Assembly: GCA_022661535.1 (NCBI GenBank) | Contig: JAKULF010000007.1 | Location: forward strand, 1 to 64,000 | Source of the DNA: Eutypa lata | Taxonomy: Eukaryota; Ascomycota; Sordariomycetes; Xylariales; Diatrypaceae | Direction: 5' to 3' | Length of the DNA stretch: 64,000 nucleotides | Part shown: positions 23,420 to 32,195 of the stretch, in pieces | Numbering within the stretch: the stretch's first letter is position 1 | How the letters are laid out: the number at the start of each line of letters is the position of its first letter | Notes under the pieces: generated by a model | Told to the model about the DNA's origin: nothing | Database searches by the model: none | The model's input: the letters and a program-made list of their open reading frames with translations, nothing else | Made by a program: the position numbers and the translations under genes

Positions 23420-24559
23420 ATGTCTCAGAACAGAGGTTACCAAAATAATCAATGGCATCGCAGACCTAGAGACTCCGTCTCTTCGTCTAACAATTCAGAA
23501 TCAACCTACCGTGGCAATGCACCTCAGCATCAGCAGAGCCTAACGCGCGCGGGAGGTTTCGGACGGAGTGAGTATGGTGCCATGGCACCTCCTCCTCGCC
23601 CGACCCAAAATCGAGGACAGGATGGTGCGTTCATAAACTATTCAACTGGACCCATTCATGTTGTCGTAAACAATAGAGAGGGATCAGGGCTTGATACGTG
23701 GGCGACTGCGTGGAGTCAGACGCAACCCTACCCCAATTACCCAACACACGCACCGAGTCCTTCTCCGCAGTTCGGCTCACGCGCTGGAACGCCTCTTGGT
23801 ACAAGGGGTTCTAGCAACACCCGTGAGCAGTCCGGAATGGGCAGGGGTGAAGCAGCGGACACAGCAAAGAAGGTGCTTGTGCATGATATTCTGGTGGATT
23901 TTCTCTTGCCGCACCCTGAGCACATTCCGTGCAACAACTGTGGTAGAGTCGGGCATCAGCCGTCACAGTGCATAAAGGCAGATTCAAGGGGTTTGATGGC
24001 CAAGATCACATGCTCTCCTTGCAACACTGACGCTCACCTGTGGGTGAACTGTAGGAGGAGGCTTGCTCTCCCTAAGGATTTACGTGGGTGGTTCGATTAC
24101 AAGTTCACCTTCTTGGATCGTTTGGCCAAGTGCCCTCAGGGTGGAGGCTTAAAGTGGGAGAAGCAGATCCGGCACATCAAGCCTGGAACACTAACGCCAT
24201 ACCGGGACATATTCGCGAGCCAGCTATTCCTCGGCGACAAGGCACCTGACTGGAGGACATTCAGATATACTGGAGATCCACTCACAGACGCAGCTATTCT
24301 CCCCCAAGACCACGATGCGGCTGAACAACTGTACAACAAATCGATCCGCCCGGCACGACAATTGCAATCTAGATCTCAGTCACAAGAGGACCACTTGAGA
24401 ATCAAGGAAGAAGAGGACGTGTTTTTCAAGAAAGAGGAAGGCTCGGATATTAGCGATGAGAAGGGCCTATATATCAAAGAGGAAGAGGAAGAAGAGGACC
24501 CTGTTGGAACAAGTGGGAGCCGCCCAACAAAACGTCGACGGCTCGATGCTGAATTTTAA
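23420..24559 (+). CDS. Double CCHC zinc-knuckle protein
   Basis: A single exon of 379 aa from the ATG at 23420, which follows a CT-rich then CAA-rich leader. Residues 1-150 are low-complexity (Gln, Asn, Ser, Gly, Arg). Two zinc knuckles follow in tandem: CNNCGRVGHQPSQC (171-184) and CSPCNTDAHLWVNC (198-211), both C-x2-C-x4-H-x4-C. A folded stretch (about 215-330) is followed by a lysine/glutamate-rich tail and a nuclear-type basic cluster TKRRRL near the end. CCHC knuckles bind single-stranded RNA or DNA; nuclear nucleic-acid binding is inferred. A domesticated retroelement Gag is possible, but no capsid domain was recognised. The frame is intact. Confidence 0.8.
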   Translation: MSQNRGYQNNQWHRRPRDSVSSSNNSESTYRGNAPQHQQSLTRAGGFGRSEYGAMAPPPRPTQNRGQDGAFINYSTGPIHVVVNNREGSGLDTWATAWSQTQPYPNYPTHAPSPSPQFGSRAGTPLGTRGSSNTREQSGMGRGEAADTAKKVLVHDILVDFLLPHPEHIPCNNCGRVGHQPSQCIKADSRGLMAKITCSPCNTDAHLWVNCRRRLALPKDLRGWFDYKFTFLDRLAKCPQGGGLKWEKQIRHIKPGTLTPYRDIFASQLFLGDKAPDWRTFRYTGDPLTDAAILPQDHDAAEQLYNKSIRPARQLQSRSQSQEDHLRIKEEEDVFFKKEEGSDISDEKGLYIKEEEEEEDPVGTSGSRPTKRRRLDAEF

Positions 24560-25159
24560 CTCACTCAATCTCGATCTCTTGAACCTGTGATTAGATAATC
24601 ACACGAGGATAATACAAACGAGTGGGTAGGGCTAGTAGCTCATTGTTACGGAGTGAACGACGGCATATCAGTATATGCTACCTAGTATGTAGTCAAATGA
24701 AGCGAATATCAATCCCCCTGTTTAGTACATTATTGAAACTGTGACTTGTCCTTCCACGTAATATCTAATCATAATCATCTCACTTAGGGGTCCAATGGCA
24801 CATTCTATTGTGGGAGTAAATCCATCGGAGTTGAGTTCTAGTCTAAACTATGTTCCTATTAAAACTACTGTTGGCACACCTTATCTGGTGACTCCGTTGA
24901 TGTGTAAGAAGCAACTGGCAACTGGAAAGCGGCAACCTCATGTAGATGCGTGTAAAACTCCCCGTCTTATTCGACTGAGCCGGCATGATCGAAGTGGAAT
25001 GAATCTGAAGGCCGAAATATCACAGAGTACGCGAAGGTAGTTGTGTCCTGAAAGATCAATGTTAGTTTATTGGATTCTAATTTGCGAGCATAATTATTGT
25101 GAGACTTACTAATGGCTACTTCAACAAGGACATCCCTGCCTTAACAGAGATCACGGTTC
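24560..25159. other. 0.6 kb convergent intergenic
   Basis: Lies between the 3' ends of the zinc-knuckle gene (plus) and the next gene (minus). An 81-codon frame at 24795-25040 has no recognisable content. No supported feature. Confidence 0.4.
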
Positions 25160-26405
25160 TCAAGCCCGGGTTGCGAACTTCGCATCACCTTGCGTACGGA
25201 CTTCTGCATTCCGACAAGTGTCGGAGGCCGACGACGATGTTCGGTTTCGCTTTCCGCGGCCGCTCTTCTCTTGATCGGCGCCGGCTTCGGGAGACTCTTG
25301 ATGTCGGAGAGTACGATATACTCCTTCCATGTTTACCTCGAGTTCGTAGAATTCCTTTATTACCTCTCTGTAGGCGGGTCTCTGGTTGGGACGGGATGGA
25401 GCTCTGACATAGAAAAGCATATAATCCTTGCCAGTCGCCCCAAGAGAGAAGCATTGGCCCTCGCGCTGGAATCCTTGAGGGGTGATAGGCTCGCCTTCGG
25501 ATGAGTAGAGGTGGACAGATTCATTCTGGCTATCGCAGACGACAACTGCTACTAGCTTGTAGTTGGCCATGCTCTCCCCAGTTTGGGGGAGGTCGTAGTT
25601 ACGCTCACGCTCATCTGCTTCGTCAGTTGGCCCTCTCGCCTCTTCGAAGTTCTCGTTCTCCTCCACTTGTGTGAGCTGTGGGCAATCCACGCTGATCTCT
25701 CGGAACTGCTCGAAGGCGCCTGGCATGTCTGCCTCGGGTCTCAGGAGTACTCAAATGATGGCTGGCTTATTGGATGTCCACAGGTACTGGGCCTGACCAT
25801 ACTCGGCAACACCAAATCTAGAGCTGATCAGCTCCCCTAGGTTCGACTGTCCGTTCCAGTGTACTAGGCTATCCCGTGCCAAGACCTTCAAATCGACCAA
25901 GTTGCGCACAGGTGAATGATGCCAGCTCGATGAGTCTGTAGCCCTTTTGATGTGGAAAGGTGCGAAGAGAAGAAAAGGAGCCCGGCGCCAGAATGAATTA
26001 TATGTTATATCGTGCTCCTCGAGGGCTAGGAAGGAGAGGTCGTTACCTCTGAGGGCCCCCGCCTGGATAGTAGGACTTCAAGATAGAATACCGGATAGCG
26101 TGTGAGGGGTGATGTTTGGTGGCGTCCTCACTGAAATTCGACCACGTCCACCGGATCAAACGCCGCTCGCTGCCTCCATCCATATCGTCTAGGGCGAGGA
26201 ATTTGGGATTGAGGAAGCAGTATAAGTATCTGATAACTACCGTCAACAGGTCCAGCCCGAGCGTGGATTTGATGTAATCTTCCTTCGGCATGTTCTTGGC
26301 GCATACCGCATGAAACCGGTCTGGGACCGAATTCTGAAGCAGGAAATGCTGGGCATTTTTGTCGTTTGGAAACGAATCCCTAACATCGGTCAGGTGTTCG
26401 TCCAT
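25160..26405 (-). pseudogene. Hypothetical protein, one frameshift and one nonsense codon
   Basis: The minus-strand reading starts at ATG 26405 (MDEHLTDVRDSFPNDKNAQH) and stays open to about 26046. There one extra base shifts the frame into a long continuing stretch (NDLSFLALEEHD, RNLVDLKVLARDSLVHWNG, GELISSRFGVAEYGQAQYLW). That frame meets a single TGA at 25753-25751 (..NKPAII stop VLLRPEADMPG..) and then runs open to 25160 with an acidic then basic tail. No GT..AG intron of normal length explains either break. The total would be about 415 residues. The family is not recognised. The light damage suggests recent death or sequencing errors. Confidence 0.65.
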
Positions 26406-27096
26406 ATCTGCTCATTTAACGATACAGATTTGAAAGGTAGATTCTTAATGTATGGATGCACGTGTGTGTTAGATAATTTAGGTTGTACAATGCCTGGGCC
26501 GTGGTGGAAAGGGGGGGTTAGCGGCGGGACGATCTGTGGATCCGATCTAGGTAGGTACGTACCCGCGGGACGTATATTGGTGTAGGCCACCTGATAGGGC
26601 TGGTTAGTGGGTTGGTGGGTTTCCCCCAGGTAGTAATTTTGGCGATCTTAGCGCACCAGATGCAAGTATTGTACATACATACATACATACATACATACAT
26701 ACATACATACATACATACATACATACATACATACATACATACATACATACATACATACATACATACATACATACATACATACATACATACATACATACAT
26801 ACATACAATGTACATACCTACCTCTATTTGTCTACCTACCTACCTTATATTTACCTACACACCGTGACCTTCAAGCTGCAGAAATTGAAAGATGGAACAC
26901 ACTGCACAAGTAGGATTTGAGCAGGCTCTGGAGTTCCCTGTAGCCTACAACAACATCCAAACATTCAATAGATCATTCCTCTTCTGCTACCATCAATCAA
27001 CTTTCCTACCAGACCGAGACTTGGACCCATCACCAGACAATCAATATCGCCATTGGAATATATCGCCAACCATTATTTCTATAATTGACGAAGAAG
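26406..27096. promoter_or_regulatory. Divergent upstream region with possible upstream ORF
   Basis: It contains the ACAT microsatellite and TACC-rich DNA. An ATG frame at 26892-27161 overlaps the start of the next gene in another frame. It could be a regulatory upstream ORF or chance. Confidence 0.35.
26672..26807. repeat. (ACAT)n microsatellite, about 34 units
   Basis: An uninterrupted tetranucleotide array of 136 bp followed by degenerate TACC/TACA units to about 26860. It lies in the shared upstream region between the broken gene at 25.2-26.4 kb and the ATPase-like gene. Open frames through it are repeat artefacts. Confidence 0.97.
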
Positions 27097-29241
27097 ATGA
27101 TGACAGCAATGAATATCGATCAGCTAGAAGATCGTTTCAAAAGTTCAGGATGGGCTCCTAAGATGACAGAAATCCAGGAGTTCATCAAAGAGAGCAGGAA
27201 GCTACCCGTCTCAGCTATGTATCTCAAAGGGCCACACGACACAGGCAAAAGCACCACTCTACCCATGTACCTATTATCGATGATCAAGACATGGCCAGAG
27301 CTTGTCGATAGTTGTGTTATGTACCTTGTTGGCAACCCGATCGAGGCCCGCATCCTAAGAGAGTACCTGGAAGAGACGTTCGGCAGATGGTACAGCAATG
27401 CCATTGAGAATAATATCCTAATCATCACGGACTACGCCGAGGGGATTGGCATTATCGACAAGATAAATGTAAACCAGACCCACCGTGACATGATTATCCT
27501 CATGGACCTGGAGATCAATCCTTCGACCTTCGGAGAGTTGATCTTCGCCAGGGTCATGCAGTGGACTTCGGAGTGCCGCCACACAGACAGTGCCTGTCAT
27601 CTTGCTACCATTGCAGCGGCATCGTTCCACTGCGGTCGCACGATTGAGGCGCTACAGAAATGGACTGGAACCGCGCCTCCTGTGATTGAGATTCCTCCCC
27701 AGCGGCGTAGTGTCCGCTCTCAGCGCTGGCGTGATGGGTGGTCTCTAAACAATTTCCTCAATTCGATTCGACCCGATCTTGTCGATTTTACCAGTGGTTC
27801 CGGCCTGGTGACTGATGAAGCTGTTCAAAGTCAGTGTATAGTCAGCAACGCCGACGCTTTCAACTACAAAAAGAACCCTACGCACACCCGAGGTTGTAGC
27901 GAGTCAATATTTAAATCTATCGCGTCGTCGAAGGTGATTCTCATCAAACCCTCGCTGTCGTTCTCTACTAGGAGCGAGCGTCTACGCTACTTCGTCTCCG
28001 CTGGCGTCGAGGATACCCTGTTGTTCGACCTGCACACCAGTCACGTTTTGCACACTACGAGACAACTAAGCCGAGCAGAGATTGAGAGGGAGCGGTCTTG
28101 GCTTCTAAAGTCGGTGGTCCCCTTGGAAGAATCTGTCTTCTTCCAGAAGTTCTCTACCGACGAGGAGCAGGCCAGGCCAGAGACGATACATTTCGACTGC
28201 CGCGCCTACAATGAGCAGCTGACATGGACCGTGTTGAGCATCCTCCAACACTGGCCAGGGACACCCATCTGGCACATGCCTATCAGGGCGCCCGTGGATG
28301 ACAGAGCTATCATAGAGACATGTCGCCGCCTGGTCACTATCGGATGTGTCGAGCGACTCGACGGCCCCGCAGGTCGGTATCGCGTTACTCGTAGGGGCAC
28401 GCGACTCCTCAACCTGTGGGTCAAGGATGCCAAGAACATGGGGGACTTCCAAGTCGCTTACCTTCTAGCTACTGTCATGGAGAAGACCCATCAGTACTCT
28501 ACAAACCTGAGGCGTGTGTTAGTCCGCATCGCGGCTATCGCTACTACCCCTCTGAGAAATTTCGTCAGTAGAAAAGACCAGGAGGGCACATGGAAGTGGC
28601 GAGGTCGTGACGAAGAGGATGCCCAAATCCGATCTGCCTGTGCTGGCATTGGTGCCGCGAGAATCGAGAACGGGGCGGTATGGACAGCTCTCGCCTTGTG
28701 GCAGAACTGGAAGGCGAACGGACGCCCAGAGCGCGGCTTGCAGGTTCCCAGCTGTTTGAGTTGCAACTGGGAACAGGCCAAGTCTATCCTCGAGCTAGTC
28801 CACGCTTTTGAAGATGAGGTTGGAATCTCGCATTGCTCTGACGAGTTACGGGATACTGATCTCACCGATGACGAGGTTAGTGCCGTCGAGATTGAGTTGA
28901 TGTGGGCATGGCTACATCAGATTGCTTTCTTCGACCCGGCTCCTAGACCCGGAGTATCATCGAACACTATTATAACGGATGTCATTTGTGGAAGGTCGTT
29001 CACAGCCGGACCGGGAAACATGATTAACATAGAGGTCAATTTTGGAGGCAAGGACAAGGTTGAGCACGAATGTGTCGGATTCTTCGCCGTCTACTTTGGC
29101 CTCGAGAAATCCAAGCTAGATGTATATACAGCTTCGGATCTAACTGTCATCCCAATTCGTCATTTTTCTGACGTGTACAAGCAGACGGGGATTAAATACC
29201 CCGAAGCTGTGGTTACTACGTATCCTATATTCTCTAGATAG
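27097..29241 (+). CDS. DEAH-helicase-like ATPase with degenerate motifs
   Basis: A single open exon, about 714 aa from ATG 27097 (27109 is an alternative). It follows the DEAH/RHA helicase plan. Walker A is GPHDTGKST (about 45-53) followed by LPMYLL, like GSGKTTQLPQYLL. ILIITDYAEGIGIID stands in the place of motif Ib. The motif II region RDMIILMDLEINPSTFGELI has D-L-E-I instead of D-E-x-H. LLFDLHTSHVLHTTRQLSRA is followed by EIERERSWL where QRxGRxGR is expected. The C-terminal part looks like the winged helix of these enzymes (IIETCRRLVTIGCVERLDG, RYRVTRRGTRLLNLWV). ATP binding may remain; ATP-driven unwinding is unlikely. No signal peptide. Assignment is by motif order, without a search. Confidence 0.7.
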   Translation: MMTAMNIDQLEDRFKSSGWAPKMTEIQEFIKESRKLPVSAMYLKGPHDTGKSTTLPMYLLSMIKTWPELVDSCVMYLVGNPIEARILREYLEETFGRWYSNAIENNILIITDYAEGIGIIDKINVNQTHRDMIILMDLEINPSTFGELIFARVMQWTSECRHTDSACHLATIAAASFHCGRTIEALQKWTGTAPPVIEIPPQRRSVRSQRWRDGWSLNNFLNSIRPDLVDFTSGSGLVTDEAVQSQCIVSNADAFNYKKNPTHTRGCSESIFKSIASSKVILIKPSLSFSTRSERLRYFVSAGVEDTLLFDLHTSHVLHTTRQLSRAEIERERSWLLKSVVPLEESVFFQKFSTDEEQARPETIHFDCRAYNEQLTWTVLSILQHWPGTPIWHMPIRAPVDDRAIIETCRRLVTIGCVERLDGPAGRYRVTRRGTRLLNLWVKDAKNMGDFQVAYLLATVMEKTHQYSTNLRRVLVRIAAIATTPLRNFVSRKDQEGTWKWRGRDEEDAQIRSACAGIGAARIENGAVWTALALWQNWKANGRPERGLQVPSCLSCNWEQAKSILELVHAFEDEVGISHCSDELRDTDLTDDEVSAVEIELMWAWLHQIAFFDPAPRPGVSSNTIITDVICGRSFTAGPGNMINIEVNFGGKDKVEHECVGFFAVYFGLEKSKLDVYTASDLTVIPIRHFSDVYKQTGIKYPEAVVTTYPIFSR

Positions 29242-29903
29242 TTGAATGGATATACACAAGGCCGCTTTGTTGCGGCTATCCCTAGACTAGATTCCCATCC
29301 TCACATGCATCTAGGGGATATGGAGCTTGCTACATAAGTTAAGCACCTAAGACATGAACTGCTGGGGATATCAGCTTAGGTAGATAGGTACTTAGAGGTA
29401 GATACTCTAGGTGGTAAGAAATGTGATGCTGTGTCTGTCGTACCTACCTACATGTATATATATATATACAGCCTCGCCAAATGAAATTTTACAATCATAT
29501 TTGAATGCTAATTATTCTTTACATGGTAATAATTCACTATCATCCCGAAACAAGATCTATAAAGCATCCTTTTTGATAATAATTTGTTTTTTGAAAGATT
29601 GATTACATGTCCGCTATGTAGGTGACCGAACCTAGGACTAGGTAAGTATGTATCTAACTTATGTACATACCTAGCGCTCTAGGTGGTGGTTGACGCATGT
29701 GTACATATGTAAGTGCAATACATACATGTATGTGCATACCTATAATTCACTTGTTGCGCTGGAGCTCAAGGATCCATTAGAGGTAGCACCTGGAACCGAT
29801 ACTCTAACTTACGCCGCCAACTGACCTACCATATCTTCTGACAGTTTCTGGTTACACGTTAGACCCAAACAATTTTACTTATTTCTCCCTTTATACGACT
29901 TAA
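29242..29903. promoter_or_regulatory. 0.66-kb intergenic, rich in CCTAGG/TACCTA words
   Basis: No gene. Repeated CTAGGT/ACCTAG and TACATAC words and a short TA run (29456-29467). The last 40 bp before 29904 are T-rich with TTTATAC, a likely core promoter or leader of the next gene. Confidence 0.4.
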
Positions 29904-31643
29904 ATGGCACCGTCAAGGAACAGAAGGACACTCCGTCGAGAGACACGCATATTCGAAGGTCCTGCGCAAGCCGACCAAGAATTCGTCGATCGTATTCTAG
30001 CTAGTTCGAACCTAGAGCTCAGCCAGATGACAAGCGGATGGACCGAAGAAGACCCAGAGTCTACGCAGGATGATGGATACGAGAATGACGACATATCATC
30101 CGGGGAAGGAGGACCAGAATGGGATTGTGGGTTCTCGTCCTCCGATGAAGTTGGTGAAGAAGAGCCTCCAGACCCTTCGAATAGGGACCAAATCTCCGTC
30201 AGAGTACTGGACGCATCCGAATCACAGACGATGCTCAACACTATCGGCCCCGGACGATACACTGAAGGCTGGACCGATGCAGATGAGAGTGTGCTGCGGG
30301 CGGAGTGGTTAAAAGACCCCATAAGAAAGCGATGGTGGCAGTACGTGCACAAGAGGCCAGAGCCAAATCGCTCAACCCTCATTCTGTGGAAAGTGTGCTG
30401 TCGCTTCCTTCGCGTCTTCCCGACCCAGATTATTGGCCCTAACTCTCACGTTCAGTTCGAGCGTGACCGGACTATCTGGCCAGCAATCTTTTGCAAGCGC
30501 TTGCAGAGCCTAATAGTCCATCCTATATTTGCTCACGACTACCGCCTCTTAGTCCTGGGAATCATGTACGTGGCTATGTGCAAAACGGACCACAGGGGTC
30601 CGGTGCCCTGGCGAATCCCAACGATGGACGGCTTCCTCAATCGATTCCTATACGAGATGGAGAGGAACGATGGCTCTCGAAGGATCGATATTTGTCGAGA
30701 GACAGCCATCGATCATTGGAGGGATGCCGGGGACCAGGTCATCACGTCACCTTACTACCTGCTTTTCGAGCAGATCGAGAAGAAGGCGCTGCAGGTCAAC
30801 ACCGAGAGCGATCGTATCGCTGTTAGCAATGTCACATTCAATGTGAACCACGAGCACTTGAGGGATCTGTGGAAGGCAGCCAACAGCATCGAGGTCCGCG
30901 GACAGCCGGCGTTTCGTCTTCGGCTGTCAGAATCCCAACGGACCATCGCCAACTTGGCATCGGCTACCACAATACCGAGTAGCTGGATTGATCTCTATCA
31001 CCTGCGCAAGAATATTGAGATTAGGGGGAGGCGCCAATGCGTAATCGATAGCAGAAGGGATGATGCTAAGACCAGTAGTATCAGCCCTTCTACGATTGCA
31101 CCAATACCACCAGCGTCTAGTAGTCAGACGGAAGCTAGTGAACAGGAACCGAGCAGGCAGATCAATATGGGCACGGCATCGAATGTCACGACTCCTGATC
31201 TGCCCCGAGACCAGGTACTCGAACTGGTGACTCGGGTTCTAGGCGCCGACGCAGCGGACGCGGCGAGGGCAGTCGGAAGGATGGATGGTCTCAGGCAATC
31301 GCAGGGCATTCTTCCCTCGATTTGCATGAAGGCGATGAAGGTCCAACCAAGGCCAAGTCTTTCCATTATATTAAGCAAGATTCCGGTGAGGAAACCAGAA
31401 TTATTGCCTGATCTATCAGAGAATCCGATCATCGACCTACCACTTCGGGGTTTATTGGTCGGAAGAGATCATAGTATCACCTCCGATCCATCTAAGATTC
31501 CCCATATTATTAGAGACATGGAAGCTTCGTCAATGTCGAGATGTATGTACGATGTATCCTCACCATCTCTCGCCCCTTACGTCCCGCTGAATCCGGTTGA
31601 GGACGATTGGCGCGATGCAGAGGAGTCAAGTAGCAACCAATAG
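29904..31643 (+). CDS. Hypothetical protein, 579 aa
   Basis: A single intact exon with ATG at 29904. The first 100 residues are basic then strongly acidic (EEDPESTQDD, GEEEPPDPS) and probably disordered. A folded region covers about 120-375, rich in Trp and Arg (AEWLKDPIRKRWWQYVHKRP, ILWKVCCRFLRVFP, YRLLVLGIMYVAMCKTDHRG). A serine/proline linker and an Ala/Arg helix (DQVLELVTRVLGADAADAAR) precede an acidic tail. No signal peptide or clear membrane segment. Family not recognised. It lies between the ATPase-like gene and the coiled-coil gene, all on the plus strand. Confidence 0.7.
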   Translation: MAPSRNRRTLRRETRIFEGPAQADQEFVDRILASSNLELSQMTSGWTEEDPESTQDDGYENDDISSGEGGPEWDCGFSSSDEVGEEEPPDPSNRDQISVRVLDASESQTMLNTIGPGRYTEGWTDADESVLRAEWLKDPIRKRWWQYVHKRPEPNRSTLILWKVCCRFLRVFPTQIIGPNSHVQFERDRTIWPAIFCKRLQSLIVHPIFAHDYRLLVLGIMYVAMCKTDHRGPVPWRIPTMDGFLNRFLYEMERNDGSRRIDICRETAIDHWRDAGDQVITSPYYLLFEQIEKKALQVNTESDRIAVSNVTFNVNHEHLRDLWKAANSIEVRGQPAFRLRLSESQRTIANLASATTIPSSWIDLYHLRKNIEIRGRRQCVIDSRRDDAKTSSISPSTIAPIPPASSSQTEASEQEPSRQINMGTASNVTTPDLPRDQVLELVTRVLGADAADAARAVGRMDGLRQSQGILPSICMKAMKVQPRPSLSIILSKIPVRKPELLPDLSENPIIDLPLRGLLVGRDHSITSDPSKIPHIIRDMEASSMSRCMYDVSSPSLAPYVPLNPVEDDWRDAEESSSNQ

Positions 31644-32195
31644 AGGGAATTTCGGCCAGATCACATCGGTCATGTGATTCGTAGCATTTAACCTCATCCA
31701 ACTTCTTAGAAATCAATGTGGCTTTTACTTCGATTCAAGGCTTACCAGGGTGAGATTCATTGTAGTCAATATTTCTAGAGTCTTCCAGTTCAAACCTACC
31801 CTTAACGATGTCTTCCATGTTCAATGCTACACCATTCGTGATATTTCAACCACATACATATATATTGTGATTTGTCAAGCATTAACGAAAATGTGAGATT
31901 ACGTTATGTGCAACTAACTATTACCACCTAACTATTACCACCTAACTTGTACCTAGCTGCCTATATATGTACCCGATGTTCCGTACAGATGTTACATGCT
32001 GACAGGATAGTGCTTCGCTCCTTACCATTATATCTCATAGATCAAGTAGACTTACCAACATAGGTTTAACGTAGCGATAACCCCACCAATGTATGTAAGC
32101 AGGTAGTTGGATATTTGTCGGGCTGAGACAGAGATGTTCTGTTTGAGGTTCACTATAATACATCAAATATTCCCTTATTACGAGCAACATACGAA
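31644..32195. promoter_or_regulatory. 0.55-kb intergenic
   Basis: No gene. Contains a tandem of CTAACTATTACCAC (about 31915-31945) and TACCTA words as in the 29.2-29.9 kb spacer. Presumed promoter of the coiled-coil gene. Confidence 0.4.

Noticed and set aside
24795..25040. Plus-strand 81-codon frame as a gene
   Set aside because: No recognisable content, no splice partners, and it lies between convergent 3' ends.
26041..26062. 21-nt intron explaining the frameshift in the 25-26 kb gene
   Set aside because: Far below the length of working fungal introns; a single extra base explains the data better.
26518..26808. Long frames encoding repeated MYVC or HTYI units
   Set aside because: They are translations of the ACAT microsatellite and have no start, domain or composition of a real protein.
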